NCBI GenBank assembly: GCA_000231825.2
Contig: JH720296.1
Span: 558,001-622,000, forward strand
Reading direction: 5' to 3'
Length of the DNA stretch: 64,000 nucleotides
Source of the DNA: Tetrahymena elliotti 4EA
Lineage: Eukaryota; Ciliophora; Oligohymenophorea; Hymenostomatida; Tetrahymenidae
Part shown: positions 1-13,833 of the stretch, in pieces
How positions within the stretch are numbered: position 1 is the first letter of the stretch
Layout of the letters: each line of letters starts with the position of its first letter
Notes under the pieces: generated by a model
Database searches by the model: none
The model's input: only the letters and a program-made list of their open reading frames with translations
What the model was told of the DNA's origin: nothing
Translations under genes and position numbers: made by a program

Positions 1-272
1 AATCTTAGTTTGAATGGGAAGATGAGATTTGTATCTTTGGGGGAGAGATAATGTTTAACTGTTATCAATGTGCTATGATGTATGACTTGCAAACTCGGAG
101 TGGATATCATTTTTGGACTCCCTATAACATTATTAAAATAAGTAATGAGTATCATAGTTCATCAGAACAAACTCGTATGATTTAAAATGTAATATATAAA
201 TTATCTATCTACCTTTATGAGTGGCTGATGGGTGCAATTAGAGGAGAATGTTAAGATGAGGTGTTACCTTGA
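1..272 (+). CDS. 3' end of an unidentified gene (5' truncated by the window)
   Basis: The frame beginning at base 3 is open under the ciliate code up to a TGA at 270-272, giving about 89 residues. The piece includes FGGEIMFNCYQCAMMYDLQ and WTPYNIIKISNEY, with mixed acidic, aromatic and Cys residues and better codon balance than the flanking A+T-rich DNA. No family was recognised. Upstream exons lie outside the window and an intron inside this piece cannot be excluded. The call rests on composition and on the clear change to non-coding texture after 272, so confidence is moderate at best. Confidence 0.45.
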
Positions 273-688
273 TACTATTTTGATTAAAAATAAAATTGAT
301 TAGTAGGGAGTCATACATAATTCATTTAAAATATAATTAAAAGTTAATATCTAAACTTAATGAATGTCTACATGCTATTATGAAAGCAAGCAACCAAAAA
401 AATATTTATGCTTACAATTTATATTAAAATTACAAAGACTACATTTCTGTGTTGGCGAAGTAGCAATAGCATACAGCTGAATTTTAATCAGAATTAACTG
501 GATTGCAAAACCAGCCATTTAAAAAATGGAAAAGCTTTTGTATTTATTGATAAAGAAAGAAAGTTTTTTTATAGATTTCAACTTTCTGATTTAGAAATTT
601 TTCCGAGATGATAATTAAAGTTTTATCCTATTTGAGTTATGTAATTGGATAGAAAGAAATTTTAAAAAGATAAATGAATAGTCATATA
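273..688. other. Spacer between two convergent genes
   Basis: A+T-rich sequence with frequent TGA in all frames. It separates the stop of the + strand fragment at 272 from the stop of the - strand gene at 689, so it should hold the two 3' UTRs. No other feature was seen. Confidence 0.6.
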
Positions 689-2144
689 TCAAAAAATTAA
701 TGATTTTTAATATTTCATATTAATTTCTTTCAAGTTGGATTTTAGTCTTTATTAATTTTTAATTTACAGGAAATTCGAAAATTCACTCATTCTAATATAC
801 AATCTTAATAACAAAATTTTCATTGTCAAAATGTGATAATCTTTAATTTGTATCAAGGGATTATTTGACAAAAAGATTACATTTTTTAGAATTATACCTT
901 TCTATTAATTATCTTATTGAAAATAGAATAAATTCTATAGCTCCAAAATCTAATTTCAGTGATTTGCATTTCCATGAATTCATTCATTTATTTTGAGAGA
1001 AAATGAATTTACAAAACTAAAGCAAAAAATAAATATAATCTTACTAAATTGAATAGGATATCACTTTGTGATGTTTCATACATATTGGATTACATGAGTC
1101 TATTTAATTCATCCTTTTAATTTAAGATATCCATTTCTTCTGGTATTTCCTGAGTTTTTCTTAATTTGTAAGCATTTTCTGAAATTCTGTTTAAGTTTAT
1201 GTTCTCATTCATTCTCTAAACAAGATAACCATTTTCATCTTCTTAGATGTCAGTTAACAAACAATCTTGTCTTCTTTTCTATTTTTGCAAGTATTTTTCC
1301 TCAGCTCTTTTTACTTTTTTTGCTACCATCTTTCCAGTGGCTTTTACATGAAATTTGTTTGAGTTAGCTTTTTCATATTGTTAGTTCTTAATGTTGTTAG
1401 TAAGGGTTGCTCCTTAATTTTTTTTAAAAATTGTGAAAAGCTAATTTTAATTAAAATGACTGTCTTCAAGAGCCTTTTGCTAAAAGTAATTATCCTCATC
1501 GATGTAACTTTAAGGTCCAGTAGTGACTTCTCTCAAGAAACAGTCACTATTAAAAATTTAGGAATCATTTTAAGATTAAGAAGTTAATTCGATTTCACTG
1601 TTGATGACAGTTGTATTACTAGGATTATTAAAATCAACTATTTTGAAGTATATTTTAAGAAGGCCACTTTTTTTAAATTGTATAAATGGCTGAACTTGTA
1701 TGCTATATTATTAAAAGAATTGAATAAATATTAAAGCAAAAAGTAATTAAGTTTGGTATTTGAGAAAATTAACTTTTTTTTTGTTCCTTCTTGAAATTAA
1801 TTACAGTTTTAGTAAATGTAGAATTAAGTTTACTTTTTAAGTCTTTGTAGTTAGTTTAAAATAAAACTTGAATGGGTTTATAATACTTTATTAGTAAGAG
1901 AAAACATTTAAATTTCAAGAACTGTGCTCTTAATTAAATAAAAAGTCTAAAAAACAAAAAATAATAAGACAGAAAAAATATGGCTTTACCTTTATTTTTA
2001 TGCTGAAGTTGATGAGCTTAACACACTTGTATTTTCTTGAACATTTTCAATTTTAAAGTTGAAGCGAACATTCACTTTGTCGGATGTTTCATAGAAGTCC
2101 TCAAAATCATGGTAGGACTAGTTCTGGATAGATTATGTAGACAT
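689..2144 (-). CDS. Hypothetical three-exon protein, 357 aa
   Basis: Function not recognised. Model: exon 1 at 2144-1990, starting MSTQSIQNQSYHDFEDFYE; exon 2 at 1702-1045; exon 3 at 949-689, ending in TGA. The joins keep phase (155 + 658 + 261 nt = 358 codons). Intron 1 (1703-1989, 287 nt) is GTAAAG...ATATAG. Intron 2 (950-1044, 95 nt) is GTAAGA...AATTAG. The middle exon has a strand-like segment (VQPFIQFKKSGLLKIYFKI) followed by a basic, probably helical stretch (KKVKRAEEKYLQKQKRRQ) at about residues 160-180. The first two exons have convincing codon content. Exon 3 is A+T-rich and the acceptor of intron 2 could instead be the next in-phase AG (GCTATAG). Standard-code ORFs on the other strand around 1378-1587 are shadows of exon 2. 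Confidence 0.6.
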
Positions 2145-5100
2145 GTATCAATCGATATTAATTTTTGATAGTAAAGACTAGATAGTAAGATTAATACTCC
2201 TTTATGGAATGTAGCAGAGATGTTTAGAATATTTTTTTGTTTACCCTGAATGAAGGCGCAAGTTAGTAAGAAATTAAAAGCTATATATTTTTAATTGCAA
2301 ATTAGTTAAAAAATGAATGGAGAAGTATTTGAAATTCAATAAAAATGATCAAGATTTGATTGAAGCTCAAATTGTCTACTGCTTTAGTAGTACGTAAACA
2401 GGGTGAGTACATCTTTGAACATGTAGAGCAGATAAGAGATAATTTTTTACCTTTGTTAGTTGTGAAGTGTTTTGTGTGCTTGACGAGAGGATGATCTATT
2501 TATGAGCTCTTTTTTCTGAGCAAAAATTTTTTAATGTTAATAATAAATAATAATAAATTATGAATGTTATCGTTGCTTAGGTATTACATATATATTTAAA
2601 GGAATACCTGTTCCTTTAACTATTCAAATTATGATTGATTGCTTAATTAAAAAATATGTAATTCAGTATAACTTTAATCATACATTATACTCTCAAAAAA
2701 GCTTAATTGATCTAATTTATTTTTTAGATGTAAGTAAAGCTAATTATTAAATTCTGGGTAATTACCCTATTGAATTCTGTTTTAGTGATACTTTATCTAT
2801 GTAAATTTGCTAAATGGTTAAAGCGAAAAAACAAAATATGAACTAAATCCAAAGTATTATACTTTGGATAACTATTCCCTTCCTTGAATTTTAGAGCCAT
2901 GTTCTTATTTTTATTTGAAAATATTTTTATTCTATTTTAAACAACCATGCTTTTTTTCAAGTAAAAATATGTAAACAAATAATATTCAATAATTATGTTA
3001 TCATTAGATTTTTTTAATATCTGATTTAACTCATTATTGATCTTAGGAAATTTTCATATCTAAAATATTGAATTTTTTAAAACATTTTTGTAAAAGAGCT
3101 TATTATTTTTTGAAACAATCGAAGAATAATTACTTGATTCTATATTTTAAAAAAGCAATTTAAACAAGAAAAAATGAATTCATATTTGAAGTAAACTCAT
3201 AATTATTTAAGCCAAAACTAAAAAGTATGAGAACAAATTTGAGATAAAGCAAGTAATTTTTATAAATTTTCATGTGAGAAATGTAATAATATCCTGAAGG
3301 GTTTTGACTCCATTGCTACAGATTTTGTATGGAAACTTGATGGTTTGTAATTTATGCATACTGTTAAAAAACATGTACTATTTAAACACACTGCCTACAC
3401 CTCTATCTTGTAAAAGAAAATGCTTACAATATTTTATTATATTTTTTTAGCCTTAAACTGTGATTTGATAACTTTGAATTACAATAAAAACATAATTTAT
3501 TTCATGAAATTTTTTGTTTCTATGATACAAGAACTTTTTTTATTTTAGTATATCAATAAATATTTTTTTTAAAAGAGTAAAAATGGTAGAATCATTATTA
3601 ATAGATTCTATTTTTCTCAAATCCAGACATTTTAGCAGTTTTATTCAGCTTATTTTAAAAAATATTATTGTGATTACATGTACTTCGGGAATTGTTGATA
3701 TCACTTAGTACAAAAAATAAAATTTTGTTATTTTGTAGTTTGGAACCTACCCCTACCCGTTAAATTTTTTTTTTTAGAAATACAAAATTAATAATAAAGA
3801 ATGATTTAATAGAAACTATTTGAAAAGATAACTCAATATAAAAAGTTATAATAAACCTTATAGCTTTTAAAAGGTATTTTCTTAATCAACTAACATTTTA
3901 ATAAATATCAAAATTTCTAATATTATTAATAAACTAATTTGTGCGTATGGTATAATGCACCAAAATTTATACTGTAAAATTGAGCTAATTAATCTAAGTT
4001 TTAATTATCAACTTAATCAGGACATTTATGAAAATACTTTGATAATGTAAGGCAAAGCAAATGAAACATTTAGGAAATAATAAAAGTACTGGCATAATTT
4101 ATTTATGTAAATTTAGTTAAAATTTAACTGGCCTACAAACATGATATGTACTCAGGCAGAAATTTGAAAGAATTTTAGCTATTTATGGTAAAAATAGACC
4201 AGAATTACATTGATTATTCTTTAAGCTGAATAATTTACAAATAAATAGTCGTGAAAAATAATTAATTTGACTAAAATAAAAATTGAAAATATATTTGCTA
4301 GAAAATATGTAAAATAATCAATATGACATGAAAAATATTAATCTATCTAATTCTTATCATCAATTATCATGGTAGTCTTAAATCATCCACTTCTAAATTT
4401 TTTCTATCTTACGTTTTATATTACTGTTTGAATGAACAAATCATCTGACACTATCTAATAATATTTACAATTTATATTACCTTATACCAAAAAAATACCT
4501 TAAATAAAATACGTACATATATACATAATATATAGTGTGAAAATAGTAAGCAATAAGCTCTATCTGTATTTTTTTATTATACCTTCTCTTAGTTAAAAAA
4601 TGTTACTTTAACCATTAAATAAAGTTAAAATTTTACTTTTAAAAAATATAATTTCACTCTAACTGATTGAATTATATATAAATTTCTATAATGGTTTGTG
4701 TACCTTTCATACATCAATATTTTTACAATCACTTATTAAAACAAATTCTTTATTTTTTAATAAATATTTCACATTCTATGAATATTTTAAATCATAAAAA
4801 TTTGCTTCCACTCTATCATCGCACAATAATTTGGCCTGTTTTAAGTTTACAATTATTTTAACAAAGATATTTTGGTACAACCTCTGCACTCAATAAAAAA
4901 CATTTTTTTTAATTGCTTTTTTCTTACTCAAGGAGAAAAAAATATATCTAATCAAAAAATAAAATTCTTGAAGATCCCTATCATCAATCAATCAAATAAA
5001 AGGGAAAAAAATTGCTGATTTAATAATTCATAAAAGCAATTAGATTAAGGGTCATTAGATAATTTTATAAAATTGATAAATTATATTTAACTTACAAAGT

Positions 5101-8100
5101 TATTGTCAAGCTAGGCAATTTTTCAGGTAAAAAGCTATTTTTTATATTTCTCTATGAAAACCTTAAAAAATAAAAATCTTATTTAAACAAATTTTGAATA
5201 GAGAAAAAAAAAATTGCATTCATGCAGCTAAATTGAACCTATTACTTTATTTATAAAAGAAAATGATCCTTTTTTTACATATCCCTATTGCTAACCCAAC
5301 CCTTATTTAAGTAAATATAGATGAGAAGTAACATCAGCAGTAATAATAATATTAACTAAACATTAAATTATTAAACCCTAACCAAAAAAAATTTTTAAAA
5401 ACATGCAGAAATAAATTTTTTGATTGATAAAAAATAATCATGGAAATGAATAATTATTCATTCATTATCTCTTAGAATTTGATTGCTATTGAGCTAGTCT
5501 ATATATGAATATATAAATAAATACTAATGAAAGAAATAAAATACAAATAAAATGATATAAATATTAATTTGAGACTGAATATTTTCTAAAATACTTAGCA
5601 TTTTATCATATATGTATTAGCACAAGCAATTTTGTTGTTAGAGTAAAGAAAGATTGTTTTTTTTACTTCTTATACTAAGTTAAAATTTTTCAGCCATCAA
5701 ATATTAAAAAAAACTAAATTTGAACAAATTTTTTAAAGCTCAAATATTTTTCTTATTTTTGGTAAAAACTTCAAATTCTAGTACATGATGAGGAAAAGAG
5801 TCGAACCCTTATTGTAGAAAAATTTTATCTTAAATTATAACCCCTTAAATTGTAAATCTATTAAATAAAACCACATTCTTTTATGCCAACAAAATATATA
5901 ATAATGTATGTGATTAATTTGTTTAATTTTTTTCAAAAGCGAAAACAAATCATTAGAAAAAGGATATACTTTTTAATCAAATATCAAATGCAGGTTCTTA
6001 AACTACTCCAAAAATACATATTTTGTTGTGACAGATTAAGCATCTAGTAAAAAATTGTTACCAATTTTCCTTATTTCTGATATTGTGAATATTATAATTT
6101 GCTTTATTAGTTGTAATTCCTACAGAATTTATTGATACTTTTTTTCTAAAATTTAATGATTTTATCTATTTGAAATTTCAATAAAAGCAGGGTATAGATA
6201 AATTAAACATATAGTCATCATTACATGCAGCAATAAACAAATTGGACTAAAAATACATTGAGTAATTATTCTTGATAAAATAATTATTGCAAAATTGTAG
6301 TAGTAGCCTGATAATCATGTTTAATATCAATTTTTTAGCTATAGTTTTTAAAAAACTCACATATCCTATATCCTGTATCAACTCCTTTTTAATTTAGAAT
6401 AGTAAAATTTTACTTTTTAGCCATTTTCTCGAAGTTTATCTGTTTTCTTTTCTCAAACTAATATTTAATTTTACATAGTGTTCTGAATTTTTCACATATT
6501 TCTTATTCAGCTATTTGAAAAAATTTGTACAATAGAGATATTTTTAGTTATATAACTTTTGAGTGTTTGTTGTAACATTGCATAGATTCAATAAGTAATT
6601 AAGTAAAATAAGATATACTCTAATCATTCTATGCTCATAAGTCAAAACATACAATACTTATTTAGATACATCAAGATAAATTGTAATATCAAATCAAAAT
6701 TTTGTAACATTGATAAATAGTCTAGTTTGTTTCTATTAACCTGCAAACAAAAATAGGTAAAAAAACTACTGATTTTATCATCAAGAATTGCAATAAAATT
6801 TTTACTAATTTGAGGAAACTAATTTGTTAACCTTTATAAATGATTTTGCTAAAAGCTTTAAAAAGATTATTCGTTCACAAGAATATGCTAAATAGATCTT
6901 TATTTTGGTTTTTAACTCATTGAATTAATTTATGATATAATTTTATAAGTGATTATAAAACAAAAAATAATTTAATTTGTTTTAATATTTATTTAATATT
7001 GTATTAAAAGTAAAGATTTTTTACAATAAAAAATAGGATATGATTGATCTAAAATATTTTTTTTATTAGCTTTTATAATTGCAAAGCAAATAAAGAATCT
7101 AAAATCTTTTGTGAAAAATTATTTTTGTCTTCAAAATACTTTGAAAAGTATGTTAATCACTAGTAATTACATTTTTAACTTGAAAAAAATATAACCAACC
7201 ATTAAGCTAAAGTATAATAAAATCTTCTTTTGACTGCTAACTGATAGTAAGATAAAAGTCCTTGTTCTTTTGAATTCCTTTAATTTCAATATCATTTATT
7301 TGATAAAAAAACTAATAAATAAATTTTTTAAATAGCAAATAAGAACCTTTTCTTTTGATAAAATTTATAAAAAAAACAAGCCTTATTTAAAAGAAAAGAT
7401 TTTTCTTCCAAATCATCTCTACGGTTTTTTAAAATAGTTAGGGCTTCTATTTAAAATAAGAAATATTTTAATGAATTTAAACTTCTCTACTTAGGTCAGG
7501 TTTTGGTATTTTATTTTTTCAATCAATAAAGGAATTTACAATTTACAATTTCTTTGATTGCTTATCTGTTTTACCAAATGTTAAACAATTAACTATTAAA
7601 TAATAAAATTAAAAATGAAGAAAATTGAATTTAAAAAGTATGAGCATTTTTTGTTTGCTAATTATTAAATAGTTAAATTTTAATAGTTCTATAATATCTT
7701 TCATCTTCCAAAAAAATTTCCAAAAAAATGATTATCATTGAAAATTAGGTATTGATTTATAAACAAGTAATTGGTTTAGTTTTAAGTATTGTATTACATA
7801 AAATAGTAGATTAAAAAAAAAAAAAAATAAATAAACACCAAAAAACTAAAATATTTAAGTAACTTAGGATTAAATAAATAAAAATTAGATAATTTAGATA
7901 ATAATTACAGTACATATTATTTCCAAATGTATTATATTGTCTTTTATGATTCATTAATTAAATGACCATTAAACAGCATTCATAGGTCTTATTTATTTTA
8001 TTTTTAATCAAGTATTTTAGCTCACAAAAAGACTTGTTATGAAAACAAGAATTACAAAGAATTTGACAATTTGCCTCAAGGATAATAATAATAATTTAAT

Positions 8101-8192
8101 AAAAAAGTCAAATCTTGTTTAAACGAGTTAATTAATTAAAAGAAATGAACTAAAAATAATTATTTGCTTTGCTAATTATAGTTTGCTTATAA
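2145..8192. other. 6-kb A+T-rich spacer between divergent genes
   Basis: This long region lies upstream of both the - strand gene ending at 689 and the + strand hydrolase starting at 8193. It is dominated by A/T runs, with TGA common in every frame I followed. The first 400 bases, next to the start at 2144, are slightly less A+T-rich and may hold a promoter. A tRNA-like T-arm near 5790 on the - strand has no matching acceptor arm and was rejected. No coding frame or RNA gene could be supported. Confidence 0.5.
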
Positions 8193-9658
8193 ATGTCTTC
8201 CATGACTTGTAATGGAGGATTGGAAAGCTTCCTCAAGAAATTTAAGCTCTCAGCTGATGTTTAGGAAGAAAACTATGATTGGAGTAGCTTTTATTAAATA
8301 GCAAATGTCTTTGTCTAAAATAGAACCACTCCTGGACTTACTGCTTCAGTCTATTACAAAAACTAATCTATCTTCTCTACTGCTATAGGAAACTAGACAT
8401 ATCCAGGAGATGCTTTCAATATTCCTGTAAATAATGAGACTATTTATGATATCGCCTCTCTTTCTAAAGTTTTTGGAGTTACCTCTGCTACTATGAGACT
8501 TTATGATCAAGGATTAATTGGTCTTGATGATTTAGTAATTAGCTATATCCCCGAGTTTAACAATGAAAATAAGGGCAACATTACCGTTAGAAATTTATTG
8601 CTCCATAACTCTGGTTTATAACCTGATTTAGATTTCTCTTTGTTCCCCTAATCAACTTTAATTGCTTCAAACTTAAAAGATGCTATTTACCACATTAAAT
8701 TGTAATATCCCACTGGAACTTAATATGTTTATTCTGACTTAAACATGGTTATTTTACAAGAAATTGTTGAAAGAATTACCAAAATCTCACTCGCTGTTTT
8801 CTTGAAGCTTAACGTTTATGGACCTCTCGAAATGAACTTAACTATGTTCAACCCTACACCTTTATATGTTAACAAGTAAAAATATTCATAAATAGACAAA
8901 TATTATATCACTTTAGATTTTTTTATAGATAAGATTATTAGAATTGGCCAATATTAGGTTACAATAACAATTTTTTATTTACTAATTAAAATAATCGCTA
9001 ATAAATGTAAATAATATTAACCTTAATCTCTCAAAAAAATTTTGAGGCCACACAAAATCTTTCTAAACTCAAAAATAAAATCTACTTTTAATCTTTTTAT
9101 TTCAAATATTATTAAAATTTTAAACTAATAATTTTATTTGCTTTCTAATTTAGTATTGCTCCCACTGAATACGACAATGTCTATCGTCACTAATTATGCC
9201 ATGGTATCGTTCATGATGAAACTGCCTGGTTCTTAGGAGGTGTTTCTGGTAATGCTGGTATTTTCTCTACTGCTAATGATTTAGCCAAATTCATGAACAT
9301 GATGCTCAACAGAGGTGAATACATTAATTCTAGAGGAAAGAAGGTACAAATTTTCTAACCTGAAACTGTTGATCTCTTTACTACAAGAGAAACTAATGTT
9401 CCTTATCCTAATTCTAGAGCTCTTGGTTGGGATACTGTTCCAATTTAGAGTGTCCTTCCTTGTGGTACTAAGTTTTCTCAAAACTCCTTTGGACACACAG
9501 GTTTCACTGGTACTACTGCTTGGGCTGATAAAGAAAAAGACTTAGCTATTGTTATTTTAGCCAACAGAGTATATCCTGACAGAAACCACTCAGGTACTGC
9601 AAGTCTTTATTTCAGGTAAGATCTTTATACCCAAGTATGCACTATCCTTGGTTATTGA
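8193..9658 (+). CDS. Serine beta-lactamase-like hydrolase (class C/LACTB-type fold)
   Basis: Two exons (8193-8875 and 9154-9658) give 395 aa. The 278-nt intron (8876-9153) is GTAAAA...ATTTAG and the join reads smoothly as VNN-IAPTE. The family uses a Ser nucleophile with a nearby Lys. Here the SxxK motif is S89-L-S-K92 in YDIASLSKVFG, the second motif is Y180-S-D in VYSDLNM (family Y-x-N, with Asp here in place of Asn), and a KTG-like H-T-G lies in FGHTGFTGT near residue 350. LLLHNSG and GVSGNAGIFST are also typical of the Pfam beta-lactamase family. Eukaryotic and bacterial members are esterases, D-amino-acid peptidases or filament-forming proteases; antibiotic hydrolysis is not implied. There is no evident signal peptide, so a cytosolic hydrolase or esterase is the best guess. 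Substrate unknown. Start chosen as the first ATG of the open frame. Confidence 0.88.
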
Positions 9659-10146
9659 ATAAATATTATGATAAATGAATAATAAATTTGAACTGTTTCT
9701 TTATATTAAATTCTATCTATCAAAAAAAAACAATTTAACAAATTTTCAATTAAAATTATTTAACTTTTTGAAATTAAACTAGATAAATTATTTTATATTT
9801 CTTTTAATAAAGAATCACTAAAATCTATTTTAGCCATTTTATGAATATCTTTAAAATAATTAAAAAATTATATTACTACAATATAACTTAAGTTATTTGG
9901 AAAAATTTATGAGTAGTTTTTAAATTTATCTGTGTGCTTATCAAAAATGAGGAAGAGATTAGGATTTCAAAAAAAAAAATAAATTTATTACTTTAAAATA
10001 AAAATTTTAAGGATTTTTTATTTTTAAATAAATCACTGAACATTTAGAATTGAATTATTGACAAAAAGAATCATTAAATTTTTAATAATTATCAAAAAAG
10101 CAAGCAAATAAATTAAATCTTAAATAATTTGATTAGCTATTTATAT
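9659..10146. other. Spacer between two + strand genes
   Basis: A+T-rich, with several oligo-A and oligo-T runs. It should contain the 3' UTR of the hydrolase gene and the promoter and 5' UTR of the coiled-coil gene. No discrete element was recognised. Confidence 0.5.
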
Positions 10147-13095
10147 ATGAATTCAAAGTTTATTAACTACTAGGATGATCATGTATTATATTCTCCTCAT
10201 TTAAAATAGCATTCAATTGAAAAGTAAGATTACTACTCATAGTATGGCAATAGTGCTAGAGATGGAAATAATAATTTTAAAAGAAAATCAGATAATTTTG
10301 TAGAATCTCAAGATAGCATCTCAGGATAATTAAGAGTAAGTATTCACCAGCTTTATAAACTTAATAATTATTTTTATCAATTTAGGATTATAATTTGACT
10401 TAGCATTCTGATTAAGAAAAAACTATCGATGACCTTAAAAGCAGAATTCATGATTTAAAAAAGCAGTTGAAGCATACCTAGAGATAGAATTCATAATTAT
10501 AAATTGATATGCAAGAAGAAAAGAAAAATATTACCATAGAAAAAGAAATAGAAAGGAAAAGACTGTTTTAGGATGATTTTTAGAAACAAGTAATTAAAAT
10601 AGGCAAAATAAGTGAAAAATGCGATGATTTAAATAGAGAGTAAAGGTATTAAAATGATTTGATAAAGTAAAAAAATGAAGAGATTAGAAATCTATTGTAG
10701 GAGAATGAATAGTTGAGAAGAGTTAAAAAAGATAATCAAGAATAAGCAATAAAGATCGAATCAATTGAAGAGGAAAATAGATAAATGAAAGAAAAAGTAA
10801 AAAATTTATAGGAAGAAATGAATAAATTTTAAGGAGAAAAAAAGGAAAGTTAGTAAAAGCTAAAAGATGAAATGATTAAAATAAAAGTAGAAAATGTTGA
10901 TCTCATGGAAACAATAAACAATTAACTAGTAGAGTTATCTGATTGCATAAATATTACTAATAAATACAAAGAAATCATTCTAAGTTAGTAAAAGAATATT
11001 GAAATTAGCAATAAAACTATCTCTGAAGCAAATGAAATTATTATCGGATTAGATGATTTAGTCAAATCTATCACTAAAAAGAAAAATTCTTTTTTAACTT
11101 TCTAAGGAGATTCTTCATCAAGCACATATGATATTCTCTATATTCTAAAAAATAACATATTGTCTGTCACTAAATTATTTTAGGAAATTAAGCAATCAAA
11201 AAAAGTAATTTTTTTCTTCAAAAGAATTTAGGAAATTAAGATAACATATTTTTAATATAAAATAGAAATATAAGAATAAGTTTTAACTTTCTAATGAGGA
11301 AATTAAAGATTTAAAAGAGACTTAAAAGTATTAGAGAGCAGAAATTGAATAATTAAAGACAGAGAATTTATTACTTTAACAGTAGTTTGACTAGACAGTC
11401 ATTCTTATGGAATAGCAAATTAATGAAAGGAATATTGAAGAAATGAGGCTAAAGCAGCAATTAATTGATATTACTAATAAGATTGCAGATTTATAGAGAG
11501 AGTTTGATGAATATGATTCAAAAAAATATCAAGAAATATCTTGTTAATTGGGGTCTTATGTGCATGCTTTACACTGCAAGACTGCAAAGCTACTTAATTA
11601 AAAATAAATTTGTGGAAGCTTTGTTTCTGGATATGTAAAGTTACTTGATAAAATGAATGTTTTGGCTTCAGATTTGAGTATTTCTTATACAAACTCAAAT
11701 CTTTCAGTGAAATAGAAAGCCTTGAAAAAATTAAAGAAAGTATTAAAAGTAGTATTTTTTTCTTAAATTTTAAAGTCTAGAAGATCTATTTTAAAAATAG
11801 ATATTTCAACTGTTAATCAAATAATAAAGAATTCACAAAAATATTAATATAAAGTACAAAAAATAGATTTACAATTAGATGTTAACTCTTTAATTAATGG
11901 CTTGAGCGTTTAAAGCCAAGAGTATTACAGATACACCATATCTTAGCAACAAAGCACAAAAGTTTTATCTTCAATAGAATAAAATACTTAACTCAAGATT
12001 TCAAATAAAGACAACGAAATAGATTTAGTTAAACAGAAATTTGAGAAACTAAATCAGGAACTCTAATAATTTGCAAATGAAAAAGAATTAGTGAAAAATT
12101 AAATAGAAGAGTTAAGAAAGAAGAACTTTGAATTAGAATTTGAGTCTAAAAGATTGCAAGAAGAAAACTTTTCTCTTAATGAATAGCTAAAATTTCATAG
12201 ATAGTATTTTATTTAGGAAAAAAATGCTGAATCAGCTAAATTGCCATCATAAGAAAATTTTTATTAGAGCGTTGCTTCAAGTAAGCTAAATAACACTGAT
12301 GGATTTACTTAAAATTATGAAATCAGCAACCAATTAAATAATTTGTTTTCTAGACAAAGTAATGGATTAAATAAACTATAAATTTAAAACCTAAATTCTT
12401 AAGATCTAAAAAGTAAAAACTAACATTCAAATTAAGAAAGTTACTTAAATAGTCCTATTTTAAATAATAATTATAATAATAAGAGTAATAGCAATTTAGG
12501 TTCTTTTGATTTCCTAAAGTTTTAATAATCTTTAGCAAACTCAAATTAAAAGCAAGATACTATTAGAAATAACATATATGTAGAGTAAGAATAAAAGGAA
12601 CAAAGTGAATAAAATATCCAAACCACAGATAAAAAAAAATAAGCCTACTAAGAACTTAAAAAATAATAGTAAATTTTGGAGTAGAAATTATCATCAAATT
12701 AAAATGAAATTGAAAAAATAAGAACTAATAGTAGCTAATTGTAATCAAGAACAGCTTCGAAAAGATAATCTGTAGATTTGATATAAGACTCCTTCAAATT
12801 TAACACACAATAATTTTCAAACTAACTAAATAATCAAAAGAATACAAACCACTTTTCTAGTCAAAGTATCAATAATTAGTTTAAATAAAGTAATTAATCT
12901 TTGAATAGTGAAAACTATTATCATCTATATCCCAAAGCTTCTCTTTCCAATAACAACTATACTTTCAACAATAACTCATCAGCATAAATTATCTACAGTG
13001 ATTCACAAAGAAAGGCAAGAACTATTCAAGACCAATTGAAACAAGAATTGTATGAGAGTCAAAAATTTAGCAAATTTTTAACTTAGTAGGAATGA
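10147..13095 (+). CDS. Long coiled-coil protein with Q/N/S-rich tail, 945 aa
   Basis: Three exons: 10147-10335, 10386-11204 and 11266-13095. Introns are 50 and 61 nt (GTAAGT...TTTAG and GTAATT...AATAG), both phase 0. The alternative acceptor at 11231 would hit TGA soon after, which fixes the second intron. Roughly residues 70-690 are rich in E, K, Q, L, I and N with heptad-like spacing (for example IEEENRQMKEKVKNLQEEM), as expected for an extended coiled coil. Residues after about 700 are low-complexity S, N and Q, ending SQKFSKFLTQQE. There are no membrane segments and no catalytic motif. Such proteins in ciliates are often cytoskeletal or basal-body/cilium associated, but that is only inference. 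TAA and TAG codons are very frequent throughout, so the gene is invisible to standard-code gene finding. Confidence 0.85.
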
Positions 13096-13833
13096 GTTAA
13101 TAATTCTAGATAATCAAATTTATATATAGAATATTTTCTAATTTATTTTAATTGTTAAATTATTATATATCAATTAAGTTAAGAAGGCTATTTATTTATA
13201 AATCTATCATACTTTTTCTTGATTTTAGGACCATTTATCAATTAAGATAAATTATAAAAATAGATTATACATTTCCAAAGAAAAGTATTATTTATATTTA
13301 TGAAAATCAAAATAAATTAGATTTATCATCATCTTTCTTTAAAACTTAATCAAAACATAAAAAGACTTGAATTACGATCATTAATTTATGTTTTATGAAA
13401 TACTCTTTTATTTATTTAAAGAAAACAATCACTTTTATTTATCTTGAAACGTATTATTTTCCTAGATTTAAAAATTACATAGATTACAATTTATAATTTT
13501 ATTCAAAAAATAAAGAATTGAATTTAGAAATAAGAATATTTTTATTGTAAACAAATTTAATAGCAATAAATTTAAAATAGTTTTTTTAACTCAGTAATGA
13601 GCTATTTAACTATTCTCTCTAAAAGAAAAAAGATTATTTATTCATATAATACAAATCTATTAATTATATCCCTTGATTAAGAACTAATTCTACTTAGTTT
13701 ATGCTTTTTATAAAAAAAGTAAATGGAATACATGAAAAGAGTTTGAGTTAATTTAGATTGAACTTCAATTCTAATTTTTATTTTCATTTGATAAACATAA
13801 ATTAAGGTAAAAGGCCCCATAAATTTTAAATTA
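13096..13833. other. Spacer between convergent genes
   Basis: A+T-rich sequence between the TGA of the coiled-coil gene (+) and the TGA of the phosphotransferase (-). It presumably carries both 3' UTRs. Nothing else seen. Confidence 0.55.

Noticed and set aside
1378..1587. Standard-code + strand ORF
   Set aside because: Antisense shadow of exon 2 of the - strand gene at 689-2144.
5340..5400. CCCTAACC-type sequence as a possible telomeric repeat
   Set aside because: A single copy only, and ciliate telomeres of this group use repeats of a different sequence.
5760..5880. tRNA-like T-arm on the - strand (GGGTTCGACTC)
   Set aside because: No matching 5' acceptor half or convincing D and anticodon arms at the right distance, and the T stem needs two G-T pairs.
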